Shown: positions 1-10,320, counted from the stretch's first letter. The stretch: DNA of 31,253 bases from Zygnema cylindricum (GCA_037447655.1 JBBHKE010000722.1:64001-95253); one strand, 5' to 3'. Program-made: numbers and translations. The notes: generated from the letters alone by a model not told the origin.

Positions 1-1040
1 ATGAAAATGTGTAAAAACTTACAAACCATAATCGAATTTACCATCTACATTTAGAACTTTCTATGAGAAACTTATAAGTTTTAAAAAGTGTTCCAATTAG
101 TCAAAAAATGTCAGAGATCTACCACCTTATTTAAAAATATGCAAGGTCTAATTACTAATATGACTATTTCAAAGATTTATCAAGCACAAATTATCGATTA
201 TTATGCAAAACACTAATTTACATAACCTAATGGATTATTAGACCATAGCCTTTGTCAACCATAAAATGTGAAACCTTCTTAGTTATTTCTGGATTTCAAA
301 CAACAAAATCGAAAGATTTATTTGTGGGGGAGAATCAAATTTCAGGCAATGAGCTGAAATACACAATCGAGTGCAAAAATTTAGTTAGTAAGGATGTTTT
401 TGAAATGAAACACATTATCATGTAAGAGCATTGGTTATAATGGAACTAAATAATCGAGGAAGTACATGAATTGAAACACGTACTTAAGTGAGAAAATTTG
501 ATTATTTAAAATGTTTAAAAAAAAAACACACATAATCAAGTAAGAGAATTTTATTATGAAAGATTTTTTCGAATTGGAACACATAATCAAGTGAGAGAAT
601 TTAATCATTAAAGAAATTCTTGAATTGAAACACATAATCTAGTGGGAGAAATTGATTATTGATGATATTTTGAATTTATTTACATAAAAGTGACGTCATC
701 CTTACCATCATACACCATCCAGACATGAGACGACCGGAAACGATTACCACAAAAAGGATGAGCCACCTCCATATTTTTACTCCAAAAAACTGCCAGAAAA
801 AAATCCAAACGAAATAACCAACTTGAAGTAACCAACTTGAAACAATAAAATTGAAAAAATAAAATTGAAATAAATATAAAATGGAGACCTAACGAATACA
901 GAAAATGAAGGAATTACAATGAGAATCAATGGGCATAAATGACTTATTCCTGCTATTGTGGAGAATGATATGTAACTGTTATGACATCATTCAACAGTGA
1001 ACTCATTTTTTGATTTATTTTTTTGTCTTTAAAATAAAAT
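1..1040. other. Probable MSL-like gene intron, no coding sequence seen
   Basis: This AT-rich stretch follows the splice donor at 1117/1116 of the minus-strand MSL-like gene. I see no exon here that would continue the channel domain, so the next exon must lie left of the window. Apart from the tandem array at 350-665, nothing recognisable is present. Confidence 0.5.
350..665. repeat. Degenerate ~50-bp tandem repeat
   Basis: About six diverged copies of a unit recognisable by the motif TTGAAACACATAATCAAGTG followed by AGAGAATTT. They begin near 353, 405, 472, 526, 576 and 625, so the spacing is mostly 49-54 bp with one longer interval. The array lies in the presumed intron of the MSL-like gene. 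Confidence 0.75.
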
Positions 1041-1117
1041 TAGCATCGAAATTGACGAAATTTCTGATACAAATTTCTGTTTTCGAAATTTGAAATTTCT
1101 GGTATTTCCATCCGTAC

Positions 1118-3070
1118 CTCTGTTTCTCTCCAGTTTCCTACAACGGAATTCGTCACGAGTACGCCTACTGCTAGTAGAAGTACTATCCATTGGAGGAGAT
1201 TCCAGAAACCCGTTTGTTTTTCCATTTTAAAATCGGGTATATCTCCAAATATTAAATCATCATTTTTGTCTTGTTCTTCATTTCCTTCCTCCACTGTCCC
1301 TCCCAATCCCCCCAGTAAAGCGGTTTAGAACTTTATCCGTCAAAAGTCACTATACGTTTATGCAAATTTTAAACAGGTTTTCTTTACATAATTAATAAAC
1401 TAAAGTACTGAAATTTGATTTTTCCATATTCTTCACGGGTTTGATAGAAAATGTAAATTTACAACCTTTGTGTGAAACGAACAGCTTAATAATATTAACA
1501 AAGCAACAAATCGGATCATTTTTCGATCGTTTTTGTGATCATTTTTTTTATCCTTCTTTCGATCGTTTTTTCGATCATTTCATTTTTTTCTGGGTCGTTT
1601 TTTCGATCGTTTTTTGGAACGTTTCTTGGAACGTTTTTTTGGTTAGAAATAATTCCGTACCTCTTGCAAGTGTTTCTCCTCTCCCAAGTATCCCAGATTT
1701 CGACAAAAGTCCGGACATTCTGTGCATTATTTGGGAACCGCGACGTGACAGCCCCCCGTGACCCTCTTTCGGAGGTCCCTCCCGAGTAAAAAGTGAAAAC
1801 TTTTTGGTGCCCGTTATTCCTCCATCATTACCAAAATTTCCTTCTTCCCTGTAATGAACAGGCAAAGGGGCAGACATAAAACTTTTTCTTGGCCTCTCGA
1901 AGATCCCCGTATCCATTTGAATGTCGTTCCATTTTCCGTCGAAACCTTTATAATCATTCCTAATAGGGTTGGGGATAGGATTGGGAATTGAAGGAGGAAG
2001 AGGAGGAGGAGGAGGAGATATACTTGAAAAATCATTAGGAGAAGAGAGTGGATTCAAAATCACTTCTTTTGGATCTTCCAATCTATTTTTGGACTGCGTT
2101 CGAACCATAATCAGATTTCTTTTTCTCAACCCAGGACTCAAACCCATATAGGGAGACTCTTGCCCCAAAAAGGGAGAAGAAAAAGGAACCGACCCACTTT
2201 GCCCATTTATACCCAAACCATTTCCTCCATCCAAAGGAACCGCAGCTGTTAAAGCTCGTTCCAACGGTCGCAAGTTATGAGGTTTTTTTAATCGAGAACT
2301 CTCCGATATCCATTCCCGATTCGCATAATCGACATTGTTCGATACTGGTTCTAAGTTCCTGTCTCCTTCTCCTCCTCCTTTTGTACCATTGACTGATTCT
2401 CCAACCTTTTTGGAAGGGTAAAATGTTCCCGAACCTGTTCCTAGACCTGTTTCCGAACCTATTCCCGGACCTGTTCCCGAGCCTGCTCCCGAGTCTCTTT
2501 CCAAACCTGTTTCCGAACCTGTTCCTGAATTTTTTCCCGAGCCTTTCTCCAGGGCTGCTTTTGAATCCGATACCGAACTTTTTCCCGAACCTGTTTCTTG
2601 ACCTTCCGAACCTACTACGACCTTTTTGGCTGGATCTTTCCCATGGCCATTATTCAATATTGCTCCTGAGTCTGGTCCGGAATTTGTCTTCATCTGTACT
2701 TCTGCCACGTGTCCTTCCCTCTCTGGATCCAGCTCAGATTTTACTGTAGACTTTGAAATGCTGACGTGGATTTTCCCCGAGGGAACGTATGGAACCTTGT
2801 CCACGTCAGCTATTTTGTATTTTTCTTCTTCTTTTGTTCCTGCTGATTCTGTCGGTTCTTTTGCGTCTCTCGCGAATTTTTTGTTCCCTTCCGAATCCGA
2901 ATTTTCCGTTTTTTCCGAGTTTCCTCTCTCACCTTGCATTCTCGTTTCTGTTTGGTCGGATTTTTCCCTCCGCGAATCCTGCGATTCGTCTATTATCTTC
3001 GCACGTGCGAAACCAGGAGGCGTAATTTTCTGTTCTCTGACTGACACTTTTCTCCGCAGTAAACAAATCT
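1118..3070 (-). CDS. MscS-like mechanosensitive channel (MSL10 type), 5' part
   Basis: Two exons are visible. Exon 3070-1661 encodes about 470 mostly disordered, charged residues with a Gly/Ser/Thr-rich repeat, then an RTQSKNRLEDP stretch resembling the RTKSRLxDPP motif before the membrane domain of plant class II MSL proteins. Exon 1293-1118 encodes an acidic stretch, a DIPDFKMEKQ motif resembling D(L/I)PExFKxxK of that family, and a hydrophobic helix beginning FWNLLQWIVLL, the expected TM1. Exon phases match (phase 1 out, two bases in), and both donors read GAG|GTACGG. The proposed acceptor at 3072/3071 follows a good pyrimidine tract; alternatively translation starts at the ATG at 3128. 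MSL10-like proteins are plasma-membrane tension-gated anion channels. The pore-forming TM6 and MscS beta domain lie outside the window, so the family call rests on short motifs. Confidence 0.55.
1500..1640. repeat. CGATCGTTTTTT-type minisatellite in MSL-like intron
   Basis: Repeated TCGATCGTTTTTTCGATCATTT-like units lie just inside the first intron of the MSL-like gene, immediately past the donor at 1660/1659. The CGATCG cores are palindromic. Confidence 0.6.
2420..2600 (-). repeat. Coding minisatellite (Gly/Ser/Thr repeat) in MSL-like exon
   Basis: Short units of about 18 bp, based on GGAACAGGTTCGGAA on the minus strand, are tandemly repeated and stay in frame. They encode alternating GSGTG/GSETG residues. 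Their in-frame retention supports the exon being coding. Confidence 0.75.
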
Positions 3071-3128
3071 CTGGAGAAGGATAAAGAATAAATATAAACT
3101 CTGGTTTTTTGTTGTATTTACACTGCAA

Positions 3129-4617
3129 AATTTGTGCTTTTCAAAGTTTTCAATTATATATAATTGAATCAAGAGCCGTGAGATATTTTTTGTTTGAAAA
3201 TTGATAAAAATGGCACTTTTCTGGACATTTTTTGCGGTCTAATTAGGGTTTTTTCTCATTAGGGTTTGGCGAAGGCTTGCCTTTCATCGAGTTGCAGTGG
3301 CACGTACTTTGGTACTGTCCGTACAAATGGATGGTTTTGAAGCTTGCAGTTGACGTGGCGAGTGTGAAGATTTTCTCGCCAAAAGTGTCTAACCACGTGT
3401 CAATCGGAGGGTTGCTCACGGCGGTTGGCGGCCGTTGACAATTTTCCTTGACAGTGAAAAGCGACGCGAAAAGTTGGCGGAATCGAGTGCTAGAATCTTG
3501 CCTCAGATCTGACAGAGTTTGTGATTTGACAACTAGGAGCCTGACTGCGCGCCAGAACAAAGCGGCCGGTAGTTTTGTCCGTGTGGTGTATACTGTATAG
3601 GTGTCACTCTATGTTCAAAAAGTGCGGTTCAGTATCGTACCGTGCGGGTTTGAATCATTTCAGTACCCATGATTCGGGTCATTCAGTCATTGTGTCGCCC
3701 AAAAGTCCAGACGACCGACATTTGACGGTTTGACTCCGACACTTTGTCCTGATCGGGCCGAGTCGAGGCCGAGCTGTACAATTGTGTACGGCATCTTTTC
3801 CTTGTGTTCACCAAGCATCTAGATGCGTCCATATAGCTATCGTTCTTTACTGTACTAACCTAACTTGTACTGTACTGTAGTCTCTATTCAAGTACAGTAC
3901 TGTACTAATTGACGCTCACGGCGTCACAAAGTGTTGTCAGTTGTCACGGTGTAGGTCTTGCAGTGTACGGTGTACGGTCTAAGAGTGTACTATCACTTTC
4001 GAGCCACGTTTTCAAAACGTGGATTCTCGGTATTTTGTGCACCTACTCTTAGCCCCCACGTATATAGCCGGTGGATTGTGTCTGAAATTCAGCCACCACT
4101 TGCCTTCCACGTGTTCCATTCCCCTGTGTTCATCACCTAAAGTACATCCGCGGACACTCAATTGCCTTGCCACGCCTACTTTTTTGTGGATCCCCCCTGT
4201 ATGTAATGTACCAATACTGAATTGCCACGTAAGAAAAAAAGTGGATCCTGCTGATTTGGAGGATCAGTCTTATGCCTTTTTGTCTTTTTCTGCTCCATAA
4301 GAAGATGGCTATCCTTATTGCCCTGTCTTTTTGGTTCCTTCCTTTGTCCCATTCTTTTGGAAACCTTTGTTCTTCTTCTTTTCTAAGTTTAAAAACCTAA
4401 TGAGACACCTTTTTAGTATCTAAGCCTTAAGATTAAACCTATTTTTATTTTTTTAAGTGAAAGAGTAACAGACAATCATTAATTATTTGATAATCTTTCA
4501 ACAACATATATTGACAGACAGTAACATATATTGAAAACAATTCTATATTGACAATATTGCTAGAAGAAGTTTTTTTTTTCTCTTGTTAATCACTATTTTG
4601 ACATCAAAACTATACCA
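3129..4617. promoter_or_regulatory. Putative divergent promoter region, ACGT-rich
   Basis: This interval separates the minus-strand MSL-like gene from the plus-strand ABA4 gene, so it should hold both promoters. ACGT-core motifs of the G-box/ABRE kind recur: near 3302, 3353, 3393 (CCACGTGTC), 4016, 4058, 4109 (CCACGTGTTC) and 4224. A minus-strand open frame at 3560-3243 could be a 5' exon or leader of the MSL-like gene, but it shows no motif. No TATA box can be assigned with confidence. Confidence 0.35.
3891..3906. repeat. 16-bp perfect palindrome in TACTGTACT-rich stretch
   Basis: AGTACAGTACTGTACT is its own reverse complement. Further TACTGTAC copies lie just upstream, from about 3848. It may be a dimeric protein-binding site or simply repeat-derived; nothing in the sequence decides. 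Confidence 0.7.
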
Positions 4618-5010
4618 ATGGACACTTCCATGTTGCAATTTTCCACTGCAGTAAGTTCTAAAAAGTTGTTATTCGAAACTTTAAAATCTCCTCCAATCTT
4701 TTCCATTCAAAAAAACAAAACTAGTAGCCAAAAAAATTATTGCAGCACAAAAATATTAAATAATTTTCAAACATCTTCTAAAAATATCGCATCTTCGTTC
4801 CGTTTACGGAGAATATACGGTTCCGTTTCGAGTCAAAATGGACCGTGTTTAAGGGCATCTTTTCAAAATAACCACTCTCTTTTTTTTCAAAATAACCATT
4901 CTCTTTCTTTTCAAACCAATCACTTTCTTTCTGCTAAAAAAAAGAGTTTCAGTTCAACAATCAGTTTACCAAAGAGGTCCATGGAGACAGTTGTGACCGG
5001 AAGCCGTATC
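4618..5010 (+). CDS. ABA4: Probable ABA4 exon 1, plastid transit peptide
   Basis: The ATG at 4618 opens about 130 residues rich in Ser, Asn, Lys, Gln and Phe with almost no acidic residues, the composition of a chloroplast transit peptide. A short NNHSLFF/NNHSLSF/TNHFLS repeat sits in the middle. The frame then runs into a GA microsatellite at about 5022 that would encode only Glu/Arg/Gly, so the donor probably lies before it. A possible donor is CC|GTATCC near 5006, but it is weak. Assignment to ABA4 rests on strand, distance and targeting character, not on homology. Confidence 0.5.
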
Positions 5011-8000
5011 CTCTATATTACAGAGAGGGAGAGGGAGGGAGAGGGAGAGGGAGAGGGAGAGGGAGAGGAAGAGGAGAGGGAGAGGAAGAGGAGAGAGAGA
5101 GGGAGAGGAAGAGGAGAGGGAGAGTATTTTTTCTTAACCTTTTGCAGTTATGGGACATGCCTGTTTATGCCAAAAGGATGTTAAACTGAATCATTTTTTT
5201 TTATGCCATTGAAGCCTGTTTGACTCCCTGTTTATCATTAAATATTTGAAAATATCAATTAATTTCACCTTTTAGGGTTTTTAGGGTTTGCTATTTTATA
5301 TATGTATAATTTTATGTATGTATAATTTCAAGTATGTATTATTTCATGTATGTTTTTTGTTTTTTACTCTGGAGCCACCTTAACCCTTTTAATTTCAATT
5401 AAAAAAAAAAAAACCAGTTCCTGTATCTTCCGCAAATGCTCATTTTTTATTATCAAATAGAATTATCCACACTATTTTTAAAAAACCCCTAATTCCTAAT
5501 TAGAATAGACGATTTCTTCGAAAATTTTCAAATTCCCAATTAGCGTAAACCACGCTAATTATTCGTATACGCTAAAAAAACTTACACGCTAATAACGATT
5601 GGCGGTGTAGTGAATTTATTATCGTTAAAAGCAGATTTAGAAACAGTCTACTTTAACAAATATTGTTGTTATCAACTCTAATTTAGGATTTTGGGTCAAA
5701 GAAAAACACACACTCAAACTACACTGCCCATTCCCAGTAGAGTGAAGTAATAACTTGTGTAAATGTGAAATTAGAGTGCATAACACTAATTTAGTGTTGA
5801 GAGATTTGTAAATAATACTATTTAGCACTACACGAAAGTATGTGTTGGTACGTTGGCTTATTATGGGCCACTTAATTAAAGTGTTATAAACACTAATTTT
5901 GAGAGCAAGAGAGAGAGAGGGGGAGAGGAGAGGGAGAGAGGGGGAGAGGGGGAGAGGGAGAACCTCTCCAATAGAGTAATGAACTCGAATAGCAATGGGC
6001 AAATAGTGTTATACACACCAGGTCACGATTTTGGGATAAAAAAAACCTCTCTCAAATTATAGTTATTTACTCTAATAGCAATGGGCAGTGTAGTAAAGGT
6101 CAGAAATGGATAAATAGTGTACTAAATACATTTGATCATCAAACTTTATTACTTTGACAATCTAAGTTAGGCTAATAAAATGTATGAGCGTACATTTGTT
6201 GTTTTTGGACTTTTTTTTTCCTATTTCTTTATATTTTTTCTCGTACTTTTTCTATTTTAAGCTAAAGCTGGATCATGAACCGTATGAAATTGCAATTCTT
6301 ATTGAATGATTCTTTTATTTTTTTGCTTGTTTTTTGTTTTTTGTTTTTTGTATTTTGTATTTTCTTCAGTGATAATTGTGAAAAAAATAAAAAAGGGAAA
6401 AACCTGTCTCAGTAAGCCAGACATGGGAAAGTGTTGAGAATCTCAAAGATTGTTTTAAATAATTTCAAATGGTTTCAAATGGGTTCCAAAAAATTTTATT
6501 CAGCTTTACAGGGATTATTGCATAAATCCCATCATGTAAATTTCATTCTATTTGTTTTCCAAAGCTTAAGAACTTTTTGAAAGTTTTGCAGTTTTTTTAC
6601 TTTTCGATTTTTCGTATTTTCTGATTCTCAGTTTTTATGATTCTCGATTTTATTGTTTTTCGGTTTTTCGGCTTTTCGGTATTTTCTTTCACAAGTATTT
6701 ATTTTATTAGAAAGAATACCACAAAAACCGTTGTCTTGTGCAATTCGGTTTTTTTAACTTTTTTTTTACACTTTTTTTACTTATCCTTACTTTTTTTCAC
6801 TTTTTTTACTTATCCTTACTTTTTTTCACTTTTTTTTACTTTTTTTGACGAAAACGATTCCCGGATTTTTACTATGACAATCCCTGTCTCTCCGTCTGAA
6901 AACATGTTTAAACAGTCGTGTCATGTATACATTCATAATTAGCAAAATTAGAATGTATATATACCGTATCTCATTGTCGTTTATTGATTATGTAAAACAG
7001 AGGGGAAACTAGTTGATATGTATGCATTCATAATTAGCGAAATTAAAATTTATATTTACAGAATCTTGTTGTCGTTTATTGTTTTTGTAACACAGACGAG
7101 AAAATTCGTCGAAAGTCCTTTGCCCTATGTGGTATTGGGAGCTTTATACCTCTACCTTCTCTCTCTCTCCTGGACTCCGGAGACGCTGTCCCTTATGTTT
7201 GCAAGCAAATACTGGCTACCGGAGGTAGGAAAATGTAAAAACAATGGTCTTTTTTTTTGGGGGGGGATGATGGGGATTTAGTATTTTATGAGTGATGGGG
7301 GTTTTAGTTAATAACATGTGTATTTTTCTTTTCCCAGTTACCAGGAATAACTCGCATGTTTTCGAGTACACTGACTGTGGCCTCCGCCTGGATTCATCTT
7401 TTGGCCGTCGACTTATTCGCTGCGAGGTACTCATTCTGGCTCAATGTCTACTTCTATTTTGGTGGGAAATGATTGGGGAGAGCGAGAGGGAGAGGGAGAG
7501 GGACTGGTTCTGGTCCGGATGGACCTCTCATTTTGTGCTAAATGATGGGAGAGAGGGAGAGGGAGAGTTCGAGGGAGAGGGCGAGGGACAGGGTGAAGAT
7601 GAGGGAAAGGTGAATTGGTTTTAGCTTCTGATGGACCTTCCATTGTATATCTTTGTTGTTAACTGGTGAGGGAGAAGGGGAGGGTGAGGGAGAGGGTGAA
7701 TTGGTTATAGCTTGTTTTTAATGGACCATTCACTGGGCAACTTCATTGTTAAGTGGTGAGGGAGAGGGAGAGGGAGAGGGAGAGGGTGAGGGAGAATTGA
7801 TTATCAAGATTAAATGATGTTTGATTTATGGTAAAATTTATGAATGTATTGAAAGAAGGAATTACTTTTTTTTGCACGAATATGTTGCTGATATCATTGA
7901 AATATTATTTTATTTGAGTTTTTCTGACTCTCGTCTTGCAACTTGAGAAAATTTACATTTTTTTTTGTCAAAGTTTTGTAGATTCCTGAGTGGTACGTCC

Positions 8001-9452
8001 GAAGGAAGAAATACATATATGATATAATATGCATATTATAATATGCATATCATATCATATAATATTATATAATATGTGTATAATATAATATTGTAATCTA
8101 CAAAACTTTGTCAAAAAATAGTTGAAAGTGGAGCGCTACATTTTAAATATCAATTCAGTATTTAACCCCTTGAATGTTTTAAAAACACCTTAAAACTTTT
8201 AAACTCGTAGGCTGACTAGTCCATATGCAACAACTGACGGTCGTGGATGGGTGCTTTTTTGGATTTCTTTTGTTTTTTTAATTAACAGTTTTTTTTTTTT
8301 TTTGGTCTTTGGTCTTTGGTTTTTGGTTTTTTGGTTTTTGCTTTTTCCGTTTTTCCATTTTTCTGCTTTCCGGTTTTTCGGTTTTTTCGGTTTTTCAGTT
8401 TTTCCGTTTTTCGTTTTTTCCGTTTTCGGTTTTTCGATTATTTTATTTTTCAATTTTTCGCTTTTTCGCTTTTTGAATTTTTGATTTTTTTTTTTTTTTT
8501 GGTTTTCGTTTTTATGGGGAAACAGACAAGTTTTTCTCGACGGTCTCCACCTGAAAATGGAGACTCGTCATTCGCTCGTCCTCTGTCTCATGTTTGGACC
8601 AATAGGAATCCTCTCCCACTCTCTTACAAAAGTGAGACTTTCCTTCCTTGGGATCCCTCCCTAGGGAGAGGGAGAGGGAGGGGGAGGGGGAGGGGGGGGG
8701 GGGAAGAGGGAGAGGGAGAAGGAGAGGGAGACAAGATTATAATTTTCTTAAGTCACATATGTCGATCCCCAACCATGAATGATTGAAAAACTTAAAAATA
8801 TTTATAATTCTGAGATTTACGGCCAAAGATGGTCCTCCATAAATTGTCGAATAGTAATAAAAAGTGTTTAGCTTAGATGTTTTTTTTTTTCGGCTTCAGA
8901 GGGAGAGGGAGGGAGGGAGACAAGATTTACATTTTAAGTCACATATGTGATCCCCAACCATGAACATTGAAAACTTAAAAATATTTATAATTTGAGATTT
9001 AATGCCAAAGATGGTCCTCCATAAATTGTCAAATAGTAATAAAAAGTGTTTAGCTTAGATGTTTTTTTTTTTTTTTCGGTTTCTTTAAAAGTCTTGGAGA
9101 GAAAACTTGCTAATGGTTTTGTTGGTCCTTCTATGAATTATTTGGGGTCTTTTTAGGGTTTTATTTTGGTTCGATTTAGGGCTTTATTAGTGAATAAGTT
9201 TCGGTCGAGAATTTGTTTTTTGGGTAAAAATTTCAGCCGCCGGTAATTGTTACGGATTACCCTTCCCATGATTAAACACTAAATTAAGTCTTGTTTTTTT
9301 GTTCCTTTTTCGAATCCTTATTTTTTTTGTTCATATTTTTTTTTTTTTTTCGATGATTCCGTCGATTGCAGATGTTTATTAGTTGGTCACGTCACGGAGA
9401 AAGAGACGAATTACGGGACGATCCGCTGATTCGAACCTCGGTGGGAATATAG
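4618..9452 (+). CDS. ABA4: ABA4 / neoxanthin-deficient protein (DUF4281), plastid
   Basis: ABA4 is a plastid membrane protein needed to make neoxanthin from violaxanthin, upstream of abscisic acid. Three exons are clear and their phases match: 7096-7224 ([23 protein letters not shown]), 7338-7426 ([26 protein letters not shown]) and 8526-8631 ([25 protein letters not shown]). These match the conserved plant ABA4 core in order, including the [21 protein letters not shown] and ETRHS blocks. Acceptors CACAG, CCCAG and AACAG and donors GTAGG, GTACT and GTGAG bound them. Exon 1 starts at 4618 and is transit-peptide-like; a probable last exon is 9372-9452. The exon for the first membrane segment, expected between about 5010 and 7095, was not found, so the gene model is incomplete or that exon is lost. 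Confidence 0.9.
5022..5125 (+). repeat. (GAGAGG)n polypurine tract in ABA4 intron
   Basis: A nearly pure GAGGGAGAGG/GAAGAGGAGAGG tract directly after the putative first exon. An open reading frame runs through it only because the tract lacks stops; it is unlikely to be coding. Confidence 0.9.
5722..6090. mobile_element. TA-flanked MITE, CACTGCCCATT termini
   Basis: The left end CACTGCCCATT (5722-5732) and the right end AATGGGCAGTG (6080-6090) are perfect 11-bp inverted repeats. Similarity continues inward through a TAGAGTnAA-like block for about 30 bp. Both ends are bounded by TA (5720-5721 and 6091-6092), as expected of Tc1/mariner-type insertion. There is no transposase; the interior holds a GA tract at 5903-5961 and a second, truncated terminus near 5968-6000. 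A related copy lies at 14364-14553. Confidence 0.75.
6091..6920. other. T-rich ABA4 intron sequence, missing exon not found
   Basis: This stretch should contain the ABA4 exon encoding the first membrane segment, but no PFY- or LPFW-like motif was seen in any plus-strand frame. It holds T-rich CGG/CGATT minisatellites (6600-6690) and a duplicated ACTTATCCTTACTTTTTTTC block (about 6778-6840). Confidence 0.4.
6921..7015 (+). repeat. Splice-edge echo of ABA4 exon 7096 acceptor
   Basis: A 95-bp copy directly precedes and aligns with 7016-7110, which holds the true intron end and the first bases of the exon. Shared blocks include CATTCATAATTAGC and TTGTCGTTTATTG. The copy keeps an acceptor-like AAACAG followed by AGGGGAAACTAG, equivalent to the real CACAG|ACGAGAAAATTCG, but its frame stops at once. 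Confidence 0.8.
7478..7795 (+). repeat. GA tracts interleaved with ~90-bp tandem copies
   Basis: Three diverged copies of a unit containing GTGAATTGG, TTAGCTT, TGGACC and TTGTTAA lie at about 7500-7550, 7608-7670 and 7698-7765. Each is followed by GGTGAGGGAGAGGG-type polypurine sequence. The array sits in the ABA4 intron that starts at 7427. Confidence 0.8.
7961..8118. mobile_element. Foldback element with 24-bp arms and AT-palindromic core
   Basis: The arm 7961-7984 contains CAAAGTTTTGTAGATT, and 8095-8118 is its reverse complement with one mismatch in 24. The interior is made of ATATGCATAT-type palindromic AT steps, so nearly the whole segment can form one long hairpin. No coding capacity. 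It lies in an ABA4 intron. Confidence 0.75.
8290..8510 (+). repeat. TTTTTCGG minisatellite before ABA4 acceptor
   Basis: A T-rich array of TTTTTCGG, TTTTTCCG and TTTTTCAG steps runs up to the acceptor at 8524-8525. It probably serves as the pyrimidine tract for the ABA4 exon 8526-8631. Confidence 0.8.
8664..9081 (+). repeat. GA tract plus ~165-bp unit, tandemly duplicated
   Basis: Polypurine sequence (8664-8729) and the unit 8730-8894 are followed by a second GA tract (8900-8918) and a near-identical unit 8919-9081. Both units start GACAAGATT, share CCATAAATTGTC and GTGTTTAGCTTAGATG, and end in T-rich sequence plus CGG. The period is about 189 bp, and the small indels indicate a fairly young duplication. 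Confidence 0.9.
9372..9452 (+). CDS. ABA4: Possible last exon of ABA4
   Basis: After a long T-rich tract, the acceptor GATTGCAG at 9370-9371 is followed by 26 codons and TAG (9450-9452). The phase (0) fits the preceding exon ending at 8631. The tail is hydrophilic and charged (begins [10 protein letters not shown]) and does not resemble the known ABA4 C terminus, which is short and variable. The last codons fall within the first unit of the tandem repeat that continues downstream. Confidence 0.4.
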   Translation: MFISWSRHGERDELRDDPLIRTSVGI

Positions 9453-10320
9453 GCGGAGAGAGAGGGGAGAGATGGGGAGAGAGGGGGATGTAACCTAATA
9501 CCGGTGGTAATGATGAACGACTTCGGTGGGAATATAGGGTTTAAAAGGAAAGGGGAAGGAAATTATTTTACTTAGACTTGAATAGGTTCTCGGAGAGAGG
9601 AGGAGAGAGGAGGAGAGAGGGAAAGAGGGTGGAGGGGAGAGAAGGAGAGGGAGGGGGAGAGAGGGGGAGAGAGGGAGAGAGAAGAGGGAGAGGGGAGGAG
9701 AGAGAATGAGAGAGGGGGAGAGAGGGGAAAGGGCGAGGGGGAGGGGGGTATAATCTAATACCGGTGGTAATGAAGAACGATTTCAGTAGGAATGTAGGTT
9801 TTTAAAGAAAAGTGGAAAGGGAGTATTTCCCATGGAGACTTTAATAGATTCTCGGAGAGAGGAGGAGAGAGAAGGAGAGAGAAGGAGAGAGGGGGAAAGA
9901 GGGGGAGAGAGGAGGAGAGAGAGGGAGAGAGGGAGAGGGGAAGATAACCCAATACCAGTGTGATGAGCATTAATAGGCTTTGCATTCAAACCGGTGGTAA
10001 TGACAAATAGGGTTTAAGTTAAAGCTTAAAGTTATTAGTGGAACATAATGTACAAAGAGGGACAAAGCCGAGAGGGAGAGGGATGAGAGGGAGGGAGGGG
10101 AGGGAGGGATGAGGGTAAGGGACGAGAGGTAGAGCCGAGAGGGAGGCCCGAGAGGGAGGGACAAGAGGGAGGGACAAGAGGGAGGGATGAGAGGAAGGGA
10201 CAAGAGAAGGGACGAGAGGGAGGGTTGAGAGGAAGGGACGAGAGAAGGGACGAAAGGGAGGGTTGAGAGGGAGGGCCGAGAGGGAGGGACGAGAGGGAGG
10301 GACGATGTGAGAGATCTGGC
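9453..10320 (+). repeat. GA-rich region with ~260-bp repeat units
   Basis: A unit containing CCTAATACCGGTGGTAATGA, GAACGA, AGTGGGAATATAGG-like sequence and TTCTCGGAGAGAGGAGG occurs at about 9488-9590 and 9748-9856, with a partial third copy at 9944-10010. Long GAGAGG tracts separate the copies. From 10060 to 10311 a different polypurine repeat follows, made of GAGAGGGAGGGACAA/GACGA units. Open frames through these tracts are compositional artefacts. Confidence 0.85.

Noticed and set aside
350-665. Regularly spaced repeats considered as a CRISPR array
   Set aside because: The repeats are diverged and spacing is uneven, and the setting is eukaryotic with introns. It is an ordinary tandem repeat.
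3243-3560. Minus-strand 105-codon frame upstream of the MSL-like gene
   Set aside because: It could be a 5' exon, but there is no family motif and no convincing donor, so it is only mentioned under the promoter region.
5022-5184. Glu/Arg/Gly-rich extension of the ABA4 first-exon frame
   Set aside because: It is encoded by a GA microsatellite and is more likely intronic, as with other GA tracts following exons here.
9421-9450. GGTTCGAATC on the minus strand, resembling a tRNA T-loop
   Set aside because: The flanking bases do not form a T-stem and no acceptor or anticodon arm could be drawn.
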